NCBI GenBank assembly: GCA_963576565.1
Contig: OY755038.1
Span: 208,691,854 to 208,755,853 of the forward strand
Direction: 5' to 3'
DNA: 64,000 bases
Source of the DNA: Aspidapion aeneum
Lineage: Eukaryota; Arthropoda; Insecta; Coleoptera; Brentidae
This document shows, one piece after another, positions 1-11,700 of this stretch (positions are counted from its first letter, which is position 1; every line of letters begins with the position of its first letter). Position numbers and translations under genes: made by a program. The notes under the pieces are model-generated. The model had not been told where the DNA came from. It worked only from the letters and a program-made list of their open reading frames with translations, and made no database searches.

Positions 1-79
1 CGCTGTCGTTCACTCGTAGAATGAAAAATAGGTTTCACCTATTTTTCCACTCTTTTTGTTTTACTTTGTGTCAGGCAAG

Positions 80-127
80 CCACGCTGAGGACGGAAATGC
101 CTTTTTCCGAAACACCCGTGTCCGTGT
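80..127 (+). ncRNA. Hammerhead ribozyme-like motif, copy 1
   Basis: Stem I is CACG (81-84) with CGTG (123-126). The core CTGAGGA (85-91) fits CUGANGA. Stem II is GGAA/TTCC (93-96, 105-108). GAAA follows at 109-112, then a short stem III CAC/GTG and a GTC cleavage triplet ending at 122. One extra base (C92) sits between the core and stem II. Stem III is very short, so activity may need a dimer. All core elements are present. Confidence 0.65.
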
Positions 128-323
128 TTGACTATACCCCTATGAAGTTGCCTTTTATACTTGGTTAACTCATTGTTTTCGGTTCCGAACCGATACCGTG
201 GAGATGGTTCGCTGTCGTTCACTCGTAGTAAAAGAATGGAAACATAGGTTTCACCTATTTTTCCATTCTTTTTGATTTACCTTGTATGTTGTAGTCAGTT
301 TGTTCTACTTTGTGTCAGGCAAG

Positions 324-371
324 CCACGCTGTGAAAGGAAATGCCTTTTTCCGAAACACCGGTGTCCGTGG
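324..371 (+). ncRNA. Hammerhead ribozyme-like motif, copy 2 (core mutated)
   Basis: This is the same layout as the copy at 80-127, with a longer stem I (CCACG/CGTGG) and a self-complementary stem III (CACCGGTG). The conserved core reads CTGTGAA instead of CTGANGA, so this copy is probably inactive. Confidence 0.55.
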
Positions 372-479
372 TTTTATACTTGGTTACTATACTTAAGCCT
401 ATATTTTAAGCTACTGTATTCAGTTCTTCCAGCATTTTTATTAGTTCGTCTTTCTTGTCTGTTATGCCTATTTCTTCCC

Positions 480-680
480 AATCTAAGCCCAGTGCTCAAT
501 GCTATCGAAACCTTTTTCGAAGGCTATAAACGCAATATATAATGGAATGTTGTATTCGTTGGCTGGTTCTATTAGGATATATATTATATTTTCGTAAAAA
601 GCTTATAAATGTGTGTTATAGGTCGATAGTTTTTAGGTCTGCTCTATCGCCTTTCTTGTGTAGAATAATGGTTATGGATT
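480..680 (-). pseudogene. Non-LTR retrotransposon reverse transcriptase fragment
   Basis: Two blocks typical of RTE/BovB-type or related reverse transcriptases can be read on the minus strand in different frames. Around 600-680 there is LHKKGDRADLK (the HKKG motif before the NYRPI block). Around 480-545 there is PLYIAFIAFEKGFDSIEHW (the domain holding the first catalytic Asp, where the expected FxDFEKAFD has become FIAFEKGFD). Stops and frameshifts separate the blocks. It is a decayed fragment; the clade is not certain. Confidence 0.55.
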
Positions 681-800
681 CTTTTCAGTTGTTTGAGATT
701 ATTTTTTCTTTTAGTATTTTATTTAAGAGAATATGGAGGGTATTAACTACAGCTTTACCAACGTACTTGAACATTTCTGCCGTTAATCTTAAATGGAAAT

Positions 801-1200
801 AGTGCTTACTTCAAATAAAATTTCCTGAGAATTACTTGCCTTCAAAATTTTCTTTCTTCTTCTACGCCCAAGAATATTTAACAACTAGTTTATTCTGCAG
901 CCAACGATAAAGACCGGCCATGGCGCGTTAGAAGAAAGTCGGCGGTCACGTGATCTTAGGAGTTCCAGGATTCTTATTGTATTGCTTAATATATTATCTG
1001 TTTTTATAGAATTTAAATAAATTGACAAAATATTTTTGTTCTCATACAGGGAAAAATTGAAAAAAAATATTTAGCTGATGTATGTGTTTATTATAGATAA
1101 AAAACTGAATCTATAAAATAAAAAATTATATAAAATTTGCACTCTCATATCTGCAGTTATATTAGGTACATAATATCGTTAGTTACTTCAAATCTATACA
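801..1200. other. No gene seen
   Basis: AT-rich sequence with no coding signal. A short stretch GGTCACGTGAT near 943 recurs in the same orientation near 2738, on either side of the P-element-like remnant, but I could not make it into terminal repeats. Confidence 0.4.
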
Positions 1201-1209
1201 AGTCTTTTA

Positions 1210-2640
1210 AAATTGGACATAACAAACCTAAGCTTTAAGTTTTTTAATTTTTCTTTGAGTGTCATCATCTTTGTCTGTGTTCTTATTCAAAGATTTATTA
1301 GCAGACACTAAATCATTATGCTTTTTAATAAAATTATTTTAAAAAACTTTACATGCCCTTAAACTAATTTTTTCAATATTTGACAATAGTTTTTCTCCAC
1401 AAAAATACTCGCTAGAGTTATCTAAAGAAAATGTTTTAATATAAAACATTTCACCATAATTTATTAAAAAGAAACAAGTGATTTTGTTAATAAGTGAGAT
1501 GGTTTTCACGTTCAATAAACTGAATGTATTGGTCGTCAATAACTTTTTGAAAAATTACCCAGCACAAAGTTTAATATATATTTCATCAATGTGTAAGTTA
1601 GCTACCAACTCATGTTCTTTTAAAAGCTGTATCTTACTTTTTAAATATTGCACACTACCGGAAAGATTACTATCTGTTAGCGATATTTTACAAATCAGTT
1701 TTTTTAATATTGCGTGGGTGCAGAAGTCATATTACCTTAGTTTTGTAAATTGACATGTATGCACTGGATGACTGGATAAACAAAGATGGAGCCAACATTA
1801 AAGTGTATCCACAATATCTTCGATTCTCAAGTGACCTAATTGTTCAATACGAAATGAACACATTTTTCACTCTCACTATCGAAAATGTCACTAAGGATGT
1901 CTCTTACTTGCTCAATCTTATCTTTTACCATTTCTTTCCCGTTTGCAACTTTCATTTCAATAAACTGCATTAGCTCTTCAAGTATATCGGTGCTGTCCAA
2001 AAATAAAACTCCAACTTTTTTTGGCATGGACACATTGTTAACATTTACAAAAAATGACAGATTTCCCTCAACAACTAGAGATGCTAAGTGATGGATTGTT
2101 GTTCAAAAATGTCATCGGGCAAAGGCAGACTGTGTCATGTTTTTGGGTAAAAATCCAATTTTTGTTTATTTTAGTATTAGAACAATAAAATTTTGAAATG
2201 TGTTCAATATTTGATAAAACTTTTGATTTCTTATGAGCTCAAAGTGTTTCAAGACTTCCTTGTATTGCAGTTTCCAGTTGTTGCCTCTCGACATCAGCTA
2301 ATCGAACAGTAGATACAGGTTGTCTACTTAGGTATTTAGGATCATTTTCAACACTCTCCATTTACAACACACTTATCAAACTAAATAACCTGCCCGTTAA
2401 AAAAATGTTTGATGCAAACTTGTGGACGTTTTAAGATACTTAAATCATTAGGAATTTTTCGCAACCAAATTTTATGCATTTGTTTATCCACTGGCAAATT
2501 AAAAGTTGACACATATTCGGTTTCAGTTTTATAGTTGGACCGACAACCAACAACACTACCCGTTCGCGGCATTGTTGTCTTTTGCATGGGCTGCGTTATT
2601 TTAATAACTTTGATAAAATTCACATAAAATTCATGCCCAA
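1210..2640 (-). pseudogene. P-element/THAP9-like transposase, decayed
   Basis: On the minus strand a THAP-type zinc-finger domain (2381-2623) is followed by scattered coding pieces. Near 1580-1660 the peptide LVANLHIDEIYIK resembles the conserved LHIDEmyvK block of P-element/THAP9 transposases. Near 1210-1340 is a Lys-rich C-terminal-like tail. Many stops and frameshifts interrupt it, and no single frame is open for more than about 80 residues. P-element transposases carry an N-terminal THAP domain that binds DNA, so domain order agrees. Terminal repeats were not found. Confidence 0.5.
2381..2623 (-). pseudogene. THAP zinc-finger domain, N-terminal exon of the decayed transposase
   Basis: An open frame of 80 codons. 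From about residue 19 it reads MPRTGSVVGCRSNYKTE and continues with an F-x-L-P block, a W-L-R-K block and VCIKHF, the order expected of a THAP (C2CH) DNA-binding domain. The first Cys of the C2CH set appears to be replaced (GSVVGC), which would impair zinc binding. A conserved Met at internal position 19 is the likelier start. It lies at the 5' end of the P-element-like remnant on the same strand. Confidence 0.55.
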
Positions 2641-2756
2641 ATTAAAAAAAAAATCGAGGTAAACAAATAAACCAAAACTGAAACACACACACTTATAATG
2701 ACAGCTGGCCGGGAGGCGTTCTTTTGTGACCCTCTTACGGTCACGTGATATTTCCC

Positions 2757-2880
2757 TGTGAAAATACTGTTTTTATATTATAGTGCTTGGCTATTCGTCT
2801 TATGTTTTCTGAAATCCCTTGAACATATGGAATGTTAATAACACCCAACGATTTTGGGAATTTGCTACAAAAAATGTTAA
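2757..2880 (-). repeat. Penelope-like element fragment
   Basis: About 110 bases match, almost base for base, the linker between reverse transcriptase and GIY-YIG domains of the Penelope element at 4920-5040 (minus strand), including the stretch encoding IPYVQGISENIRRI. It is an isolated third copy of that family. Confidence 0.75.
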
Positions 2881-4320
2881 GCGGCTGGTCACCCAAGTAT
2901 CACATGCCCGACTCAAGTTTACCTCCTAGCACCAGAGGCAGATTGATACCAAACCCGCTTTTCTTAGTGGTCCGCGATTAGAACAAATGTTGCTTGAGAG
3001 TAGGTGGAGGGGCAAGTTTGAAGCGCTGCGAGTTCATAAGTTCTGTTGGTTTTTCTCAATCCCGGGTCTGTCATACCCAGGTGTACCAACGCGGGATTAA
3101 TATTAACGTTAGTGCAGGGAGGAAGGGTAATTAATCTATTCCCGTGTCTCTGGCTTCATCTTACTGGCCGACCGCGACTGCTCAGAACTAGATCTGGCCC
3201 TGAAAGCATGAGCTGTACAAAATAATTTGTGTTTCGCCAGCATACGGTGTCCGTGCTTGTGCATTTTAAGCAGCCAGTGCCTAATTTGGGCCGCTCACTC
3301 TGATAAAATCGGTCCCATCCCGCAAATAGATTTTCCAACTATAGCTCCTGTTTTAGCTGTGTAGCTGTTGCTCAAAGAATTTAAAAAATATTAGAAGGTT
3401 CATCATAATACATATAAATTTAAAGGATCCCGCTCGGAGCTTATGGGCGGTGGCTTTTGGTTGGATTTCTTTTAAATTTTAGTATGTTGAAGTTCGGTTT
3501 ATCTTGGTAAATTGCACGCCACTTAATAAATAAATGGTTAGAAAAGTACTGTGAGCAACAAAAATCATTCCATTAACCTCATAATTATATTTGTTTAAAT
3601 ATTATCTGTAAAAAAAAAGCGAAAGTATTTTACATTTCTAAAAAAAACCATTAAAATCCTAAAACGCTTTCACCAGTATTTACTAAGACCTTAAGACTTA
3701 GCATTGTAGACCGGGTTATCAAGTCTACCGACCGGTTTAAGTGTCTTTTTTTAATACTCACAGGTCAAATAACTGCAAAGGTTTGGTTCACCCTAATGTG
3801 CAATATGATAGTAAGCATTTCTCAGTGACTTTCATCTCATATAAATTCAAAGTAACTTTAGAAATAAAGAAAAACCACATCATTTTTTGGAAACTTAGTC
3901 CGTGCAGTCGTAGGATTCCCGTGAGGTGGTTTAAAGTTCAAAAAACAATAGAAATAATCCATGATTGACAAAAAAACTTATATACAAAGATATTCAAAGT
4001 TAAGTAATACATAAATAACTTAAAACTATATCTGTAGATGCATTACACTATTAAATACGTATCAATATTTAAATACTGTAAAAAGCACAAGATATATTAG
4101 AATCCCTTTTCAATTACACATTTACCAAAACAATCGACCATCGGTTTAATCCTCGCAAACTTGTCTAAAAAATTAACGAGTAAAATATAGCGGACAGCTG
4201 ACACTGACTTACACCGTTTTTATTCGACATTTCCTAGTGACGTTTGGAGGTTTAAATATGGCTACCGTTTTTAAACCAAAATCTTTAATTCTTTTTATTT
4301 ATTTATAACCTTTGTGTGGA
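2881..4320. other. No gene seen; part repeated inverted at 18.7 kb
   Basis: A GC-richer stretch (2880-3460) is followed by AT-rich sequence. No open frame resembles a known protein. The block around 3640-3710 (containing ACCAGTATTTACTAAG) recurs in reverse orientation around 18655-18740, just beyond the other side of the nested stack, so the stack may have landed inside an older inverted-repeat element. Confidence 0.4.
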
Positions 4321-4332
4321 AATAATGTCTTT
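4321..4332. repeat. Target site duplication of Penelope composite, left
   Basis: AATAATGTCTTT, repeated exactly at 18533-18544. Its 12-bp length equals the duplication of the Penelope copy at 52 kb. Confidence 0.85.
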
Positions 4333-4407
4333 TTGTTTGAAACTCGTAGACAATGATTGTGTAGAAATAAAATTTCGGACTTCCATTGTCTTTATTTATT
4401 TTAAAAC

Positions 4408-4449
4408 ACGACGTTTCGGTTAGTAAGTATCTCTAACCGTTATCAAGTG
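4408..4449 (-). ncRNA. Hammerhead-like motif of Penelope terminal repeat (left arm)
   Basis: On the minus strand: TTGATAA, one spacer base, a perfect 6-bp stem (GGTTAG/CTAACC), then GAAAC and GTCG. Consensus CTGANGA is matched at five of seven positions, so it is a degenerate form of the motif known from Penelope-like elements. Confidence 0.5.
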
Positions 4450-4490
4450 TGAACTAAACAATCTAGTCTCTAGGCTACTACTTATACTAC

Positions 4491-6165
4491 TTGGTGTGCA
4501 GTCAGGTGTGACGGCCCGCCCCCTTTTTTAATCCTAAGACGCCTGTTTTCCTTAAGGAGTGGTTTCCATATGTTTGGTATGTCCGTGCTTGGTTGACTGA
4601 AAACTTCTTTATTCTGCATTATATACGCAGCTTCAATAAACTTTCGTTTTCGCCAATGCGACTCCTTATGTAAAACTTTAGCTTCTGACCACTGAATCCT
4701 GTGATCATTTGACCAAGCATGATCTGCTAAACCGGATTTTTCAATATCCCCTAATTGGGTACTTTTTAGATGTTTATTTATTCTAACCTGAAGAGGGCGT
4801 TTCGTTTCACCTACATATGATTTACCACACTCACACGGGATTTGGTAAATACATTCCTTATTATTTGAGGGATTGTCTGGTTTTGTTTTAGTTACAAAAC
4901 TTCTTATCGTATTTCCCGAAGAAAATACTGTTTTTATATTATAGTGTTTAGCTATTCGTCTTATGTTTTCTGAAATCCCTTGAACATATGGAATGTTAAT
5001 AACACCTAACGGATTATTATTTTGAGAATTTGGTACATTTAGTTTGTTTTTAATTTTAAATATCGTTGAGTTTATTAATTTCTCGGAATAACCATTCTGT
5101 TGTAAGTCCTTTTTTAATGTTGTTAATTTCTGTGGTTAATTCTTCATTATTACTACAAATATTTACGGCTCTTAAATACAAACTTCTTATAACTCCTTGT
5201 TTTGTTGCAACAAAATGATTAGACTTAAAATTTAGGTACTGTCTCGTGTGTGTAGGTTCCCTATATACAGTGGTTTGAATGTTTCTGTCTAATCGTTTGA
5301 CAAGAACATCCAAAAAAGGTAAGGCCGAATCTTTTTCAATTTCCATGGTGCACTTGATTGTTGGTCGAATACCGTTTAAATGGTGTAGAAAATTTTGTAG
5401 TTCGTCATCATTTTCCGGCCATATAATAAATGTGTCATCCATGTATCGTAGCCATAGTTTTGGTTTGACTCTTGCTGTGTTGATCGCATGGTCCTCGAAC
5501 CACTCCATGTAGATGTTTGCTACCACTGGCGAAAGAGATGAACCCATTGGGAGTCCATCATTTTGCGCGTAAAACTTATCTTTCACTTGAAAGTAAGAGT
5601 TACTGAGACAGAGCTCCAAAAGATCCATCACCCCCTCCACCGATAGCGTTGTTCTCTCGTGAAGTGTATCATCAGTTTGTAATTTGTTTTTAATGATACT
5701 GAGTGACTCATTTATTGGCACGTTGGTGTAGAGACTTTCTACATCAAAACTTACAAATCTATCGCCGGGATCTAATTCGATACCTTTTAAAACCTCCACA
5801 AAATGTTCCGAGTTTTTGACAATAGATTCGGACTTACCCTGTAGTGGTTGAATTATGTCCAACAAAAACCTCGAGAAAGTGCTGGTCGGTGAGTCCCTGG
5901 AGCTGGTAATTGGTCGCAGTGGTATATCCTTCTTATGGATCTTTGGTAATCCATAAAAATGTGGTGCCTTACTGTGGTGTGGAGTGAGGCGGGATCTAGC
6001 AGCGTCCGGGATATTTTCAGCATACTTCGTCAAAGTCCTGTAGATGCGTCCTTCTATGGTGGTGGTTGGGTCTTTGGGTAGTTGCTTGTAGTCTCCTTTC
6101 TCCAGAACTTCTTGGATCTTTTTGTCGTAAGTCTCGACATCCATGATCACCGTTGCGTTTCCTTT
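4491..6165 (-). pseudogene. Penelope reverse transcriptase plus GIY-YIG endonuclease, left arm, frameshifted
   Basis: Reading leftward from 6165: KGNATVIMD (the N-terminal block of Penelope proteins), YGLPKIHK, LRPI, FDVESLYTNVP, GLPMGSSLSPVVANIYME and the catalytic YMDD (RYMDDTFIIW), then a thumb region. One extra A in a poly-A run near 5110 shifts the frame and ends the reverse-transcriptase frame at 5056. The rest continues in another frame to about 4491, with the GIY-YIG-type endonuclease (CECGKSYVGETKRPLQVR). Relative to the right arm it keeps about 30 residues after VPINES. The first ~25 codons of the open frame (6166-6240) are antisense of the right arm and are not genuine protein. Confidence 0.85.
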
Positions 6166-7435
6166 GGATATACCACTGCGACCAATTACCAGCTCCAGGG
6201 ACTCACCGACCAGCACTTTGTCGAGGTTTTTGTTGGACATAATTCAACCACTACAGGGTAAGTACGAATCTTTTGTCAAAAACTCGGAACATTTTGTGGA
6301 GGTTTTAAAAGGTATCGAATTAGATCCCGGCGATAGATTTGTAAGTTTTGATGTAGAAAGTCTCTACACCAACGTGCCAATAAATGAGTCACTTTTGGAG
6401 CTCTGTCTCCGTAACTCTTACTTTCAAGTGAAAGATAAGTTTTACGCGCAAAATGATGGACTCCCAATGGGTTCATCTCTTTCGCCAGTGGTAGCAAACA
6501 TCTACATGGAGTGGTTCGAGGGCCATGCGATCAACACAGCAAGAGTCAAACCAAAACTATGGCTACGATACATGGATGACACATTTATTATATGGCCGGA
6601 AAATGATGACGAACTACAAAATTTTCTACACCATTTAAACGGTACTCGACCAACAATCAAGTGCACCATGGAAATTGAAAAAGATTCGGCCTTACCTTTT
6701 TTGGATGTTCTTGTCAAACGATTAGACAGAAACATTCAAACCACTGTATATAGGAAACCTACACACACGGGACAGTACCTAAATTTTAAGTTTAATCATT
6801 CTGTTGCAACAAAACAAGGAGTTATAAGAAGTTTGTATTTAAGAGCCGTAAATATTTGTAGTAATAATGAAGAATTAACCACAGAAATTAACAACATTAA
6901 AAAGGACTTACAACAGAATGGTTATTCCGAGAAATTAATAAACTCAACGATATTTAAAATTAAAAACAAACTAAATGTTACAAATTCTCAAAATAATAAT
7001 CCGTTAGGTGTTATTAACATTCCATATGTTCAAGGGATTTCAGAAAACATAAGACGAATAGCTAAACACTATAATATAAAAACAGTATTTTCTTCGGGAA
7101 ATACGATAAGAAGTTTTGTAACTAAAACAAAACCAGACAATCCCTCAAATAATAAGGAATGTATTTACCAAATCCCGTGTGAGTGTGGTAAATCATATGT
7201 AGGTGAAACGAAACGCCCTCTTCAGGTTAGAGTAAATGAACATCTAAAAAGTACCCAATTAGGGGATATTGAAAAATCCGGTTTAGCAGATCATGCTTGG
7301 TCAAATGATCACAGGATTCACTGGTCAGAAGCTAAAGTTTTACATAAGGAGTCGCATTGGCGAAAACGAAAGTTTATTGAAGCTGCGTATATAATGCAGA
7401 ATAAAGAAGTTTTCAGTCAACCAAGCACGGACATA
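6166..7435 (+). pseudogene. Penelope reverse transcriptase plus GIY-YIG endonuclease, right arm, truncated
   Basis: One open frame from the arm junction (DIPLRPITSSRDSPTS) through FDVESLYTNVP, MGSSLSPVVANIYMEW, catalytic YMDD and the endonuclease motifs IYQIPCECGKSYVGETK and IEKSGLADHAWSNDH. It is 5'-truncated before the KGNATV block. It has an in-frame deletion of about 30 codons after VPINES relative to the left arm. Its 3' end is cut by the pogo-like transposon, whose first bases supply the stop at about 7439-7441. Penelope proteins copy RNA at a nick made by their own endonuclease. This copy cannot make a whole protein. Confidence 0.85.
7434..7435. repeat. TA target duplication of pogo-like transposon, left
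   Basis: TA here and at 18316-18317. Removing the element and one TA restores the Penelope sequence exactly as it reads in the left arm (CACGGACATACCAAA). Confidence 0.85.
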
Positions 7436-7739
7436 GGGTAAAGCATACAGTCGTTGGCCAGGATGTAGTGATTAGCCACTGTTAAAATAAATCATGATCT
7501 TAAGCTTTTTAAAGCGTTTACCTTATATGTAATGATTTTCAACACATCTGACATCATTGCTTAGGCGTGTCAAAACGCACCAAGCTTCAGTCTCCATTCA
7601 GTAATTAGACGAGAGCAGTGTTTTTAGGCGGCTCTTGGGACGACAAAAAAAGGTAAGGAAAATAAGTGAATTTGTTAAGGACATGCATATTTAATAAAGC
7701 TCCCACGAATGGATATTTAGCTGGAGTAATTTTTAGGTA

Positions 7740-7744
7740 CCTAT
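7740..7744. repeat. Target duplication of BEL/Pao element, left
   Basis: CCTAT, repeated at 14920-14924. A 5-bp duplication is usual for this superfamily. Confidence 0.85.
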
Positions 7745-8225
7745 TGTTCGTGCAACTTTAATTTTAAATTCAAATTTTGCGCCAAATTCCCGTATTCGGA
7801 AAACCCACACAATTTCAATTTGATTGGCACAAGCAAAACGCCAGCGCCATCTACAAAAATGAATCTGCGCAAAAAGGCGTAACCAAAAAAAGATTCGTCT
7901 GTCGTATTCTATCGAGATCACCACGCAGCATGGTGATAAATTCTATTAACCAAAAAATCCAATAACATTCTTAGAAAATAAAACTAAACCATTACACAAA
8001 CAAGTGATTCTAGTGTAGATCGCCTGCAACGACTGGGCCAGCGAGAGGAGCTCCTCTGGACGACGGAAACAGCTGAAAAGGTGAGTGCCAATCCTCTATA
8101 TTGTCTTTGTGTGGCTCGGAAAAATTAATATTTTTACATCGTCCTTTTAAGGATTTTTGCACCCAGATTTTATAAAACGGCCAGCGCATACAGTCCCGCT
8201 GCTCTACCAAACTCAAAACACAACA
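7745..8225 (+). repeat. 5' LTR of BEL/Pao element
   Basis: Starts TGTTCGTGCAAC and ends CACAACA. The same 481 bp occurs at 14439-14919. Confidence 0.93.
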
Positions 8226-8230
8226 TTTTC

Positions 8231-8246
8231 TGGTCCCACGACCCAG
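8231..8246 (+). other. Primer-binding-site-like segment of BEL/Pao element
   Basis: TGGTCCCACGACCCAG starts five bases after the LTR. TGG is complementary to a tRNA CCA end. I could not assign the tRNA. Confidence 0.6.
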
Positions 8247-8799
8247 ATAGTTTTTTAAAATTTGTTTGCTAAAAATATTAGATTTTTACCCTCGCCATTT
8301 TGATTCGTTTGTTGCCGTGTCCGGTTTAGAAAGGAGGTTCCGTCCCCCCTTGCGTGGCTTAACGGTTGCTCCACCCACATTTCATTGCAGCCGAAATTGG
8401 CACTTCGTACGTCGTTTGTTTTGATTCAAAAATCGAAAGTTGTTTAAATAATAGTTATTTGTTTAAATAATATGTTATAGTTATTCAAAACAACAAAAGT
8501 GCTTGTGAGTTAAATGCTTTATTCTTATTTAACAGGTAAACAAACACATCTAGTAGAATTAGTATTTACCTGTAAATAATAAGAGAAACGGTAGTAGGTA
8601 CAAGTTGTATCTGTGTGCATTTATTTTGGGAGAAAAATCGCGACCTAGGATAACAGCTGATGATAAGTTTTTGCATTTATTCGAGAAATCGATAATAAAA
8701 TATATGCTTGTCGGACTCTTTTGGACTGATTAAAGTCAATAGGGGTCAAGTGTTAGTTTTATTCCTTTTTAAATATTTTTTATTTTTTTAATTAACAAT

Positions 8800-11700
8800 A
8801 TGTCGTTAAAAAAGCTTGAGAATCAACGCAAAGTTTCAATATCTCGTATTACGGAAACGTATAACTTGGGAACAAAAGCTAAATCAGATAGTTCTTCCTT
8901 GCCAATTTTTAAGGCGTTTTACGAATCGTTAGATGATCACTATGAACAATTTAAAAACATTCATAATGACATCATAGGTCTCTTGAAAGACGACGACGAT
9001 GATGAGTTCGAAGTACAAGACAAAATTAGGAAAGATACGGATCTATTCTACCACCAAGCTAAAGTGCTTTTTTCGAGTTTATGTTCCGATTCAGTTCACT
9101 CAAATTTCACCCCCGCAACTTCACACTATTCACGTAGCGATGATCTGGGCCCTTTAAAGGTACCTTGCTTTAATGGAAACGTAAAAAAGTGGCCAACCTT
9201 TTACGATGTTTATTCTTGTTTGGTTCACGAAAACTCTAATTATTCCGATATAAGGAAATTTCAACATTTGCTAACCTTCCTTGAGGGCGAACCACTTAAT
9301 ATTTTAAGTTCTATAAAATTAACGGCAAGTAATTACGCAATCGCCTGGAAGGTATTAACAGATCGCTATCAAAATAAAAGACTTTTAGCCAGTACCTACT
9401 GGAACTCAATCTACTATGCAAATTCTTTAAAGGGAAACCAGTCAGCAAAGGATCTTAGAGTCTTGGTAGATACCTTTTCCGAGAATGTTGCGGCGCTCGA
9501 AAATCTTGAATTTCCAGTAACGTCGTGGTGTTTTTGTTTATTTTCAATTTTATTATCAAAAATCGATCAAACCACAAGAACCGCTTTCGAATTAAAGTAT
9601 AGTACTACCGAGATTCCAACATATCAAAATCTAATTCAGTTTCTTATTAACCAATGCCGTGCTCTTGAAACAGTACAGCTATCTCCCCAAAATACGCAAA
9701 TGCAACCTTCGACTTCAAAACAACAAAAACCAAATTATTCGAATTCTAGTAACCACAAATATAATTCTTATTCAAATAATCAGTACAAATCAAGCCCTCC
9801 ATCAAATTTTTTAGCGCATACGCACTCACAAGTATCAAATAAACAATCCAATACTCAATTTCGACAAAACCAACAACCCTATAAGTGCAAATTATGCAAT
9901 AATTCTTTTCATCCACTCTCGCAGTGTGGTGTTTTTATTTCCAAATCTCCTTCAGATCGTTTTACTTATGTAAAACAACAATCGTTATGTATCAACTGTT
10001 TACGTTCAAATCATCAAGTAATCGACTGCAGTAGTACCTACAACTGCAGGGTATGTCGACATAGGCACCATAGTCTTATTCATCTATCGCAAACGACAGA
10101 TTCAATCCGTCAGAATTCAAGTCAATCCTTTGTTAATTCAAGCCAAAATTCAAATCAAAATTCGAACTTAAATCAAAGTTTTAATTCAAATCAAGTGGCC
10201 GTGCCTAGCACAGGCACAAACTTATCGTATCAGAATTCAAATTCAAGTCTTAGCCAACAGAACCCTAGTTTTGTTCAACCCAGTTCAAATTCAATTCAAA
10301 TCAATTCGAATCCAAATACATCTACAAATCAATACTCTTCGTTATCCACCTTGACGCCCCGGACGACAGTGCTTCTAGCGACTATAAAATTAGAGGTACT
10401 GGATAGTCGGGGTAACTACCAACCTGTCCGAGCACTTCTGGACAGCGGTAGCCAAGCTAACCTGATAAGCGAAGCTTGTCTTAACAGGTTAGGCTTGCCA
10501 AGAAACAAAATTTCGATCCCTGTTCTGGGACTAAATCAATCTTCGTCGGCCACTAACGGCATTTCTACTTGCACTATTCGAGCCCTAGGCCAACAAGAGC
10601 CTACCTTTTCTATTCAAGTCTTCGTTTTACCGAAACTCTGTTCGAATATGCCCTCAATACAGGTAGATTCATCCAATTGGAGTCATATTTCAAATCTAAA
10701 GCTTGCAGATAACCAATTTTACAACCCTGGTCCAATTGACTTACTCTTAGGTGCACAACTTTACACAGAAATCGTCCAATCAGGACGAATTCCAGGACCT
10801 CACGGCCTACCCTCCGCTTTTGAGACAGTTTTTGGGTGGGTCTTGATGGGCCAAACTCAAAGCATAAATATTTCACCTCAAGTCAATTCGTACTTTACTT
10901 CCTGTGAGCAGTCTCTCGACTTTAATATTCGCAGATTTTGGGAACTAGAATCAATTAAGTCAAAAACGTTTCTCTCACCCGAAGAAAAGAGATGTGAAGA
11001 GATTTTCCAAAAAACTACCACTAGAGATATTTCGGGCCGATTTACTGTAAATTTGCCTTTTCGTCACATTGACCCTCCTGACCTAGGAGACACATATTCA
11101 GTGGCCTACCGTCAATTTTTGTCTCTCGAATCTCGCTTAATAAAAAATTCAAATTTCTATAGTATGTACTCGGATTTTATGAGAGAATATCTCAAAAACG
11201 GGCACATGTCTTTAATTTCAAGATCCGAACCTAGACCTCAGTTATGTTCTTATTTACCACATCACGGAGTCCTTCGTCTTGACAAATCAACGACTAAACT
11301 CCGGGTGGTTTTTAACCCCTCGATTAAGGGTTCGAAAGGCCTAAGCATGAACGAAACTCTTTTAATAGGACCAAAATTACAAGCCGATATTTCCGAAATT
11401 CTATTAAAATTCAGATTTTATTCTATCGTATTTTTGACTGATATAAAACAGCACTTTTTACACATTCAAATCAATCCAATTCATCGGGACTACCAAAGGC
11501 TACTTTGGCGATTTGATCCCAATGAACCCCTGCAGGAATACAGGCTTAATACAGTGACGTTTGGTGTTAGTTCAAGTCCCTATTTAGCTATTAGAACTCT
11601 TAGAGAGCTAGCCATCCTGGAGGCTAAGAATTATCCGGAAGCATCCCAGGTCCTTTTGAATAACATTTTCATGGACGATATTTGCTGTGGAGCTAACTCT

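Larger units (their letters stand above)
1..400 (+). repeat. Tandem retrozyme-like repeat, two monomers
   Basis: The segment CGCTGTCGTTCACTCGTAG occurs at 1 and near 210. The hammerhead motifs that follow lie 244 bp apart, measured between predicted cleavage sites after 122 and after 366. Each monomer also has a strong hairpin (around 25-55 and 230-275, loop TTC). Known metazoan retrozymes are tandem repeats of roughly this length carrying one hammerhead per monomer and are mobilised by other retroelements. That this is one is an inference from structure. The left monomer is cut by the window edge. Confidence 0.6.

Noticed and set aside
943..2750. GGTCACGTGAT at both sides of the P-element-like remnant as terminal repeats
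   Set aside because: The copies are in direct, not inverted, orientation and extend only about 12 bases.
6166..6240. N-terminal ~25 residues of the minus-strand frame 5056-6240
   Set aside because: They are the antisense of the right Penelope arm, created by the head-to-head junction.
7777..8216. Short open frames in the BEL/Pao LTRs (both strands, repeated at 14471-14910)
   Set aside because: Identical in both LTRs because the LTRs are identical; no domain and no coding context.
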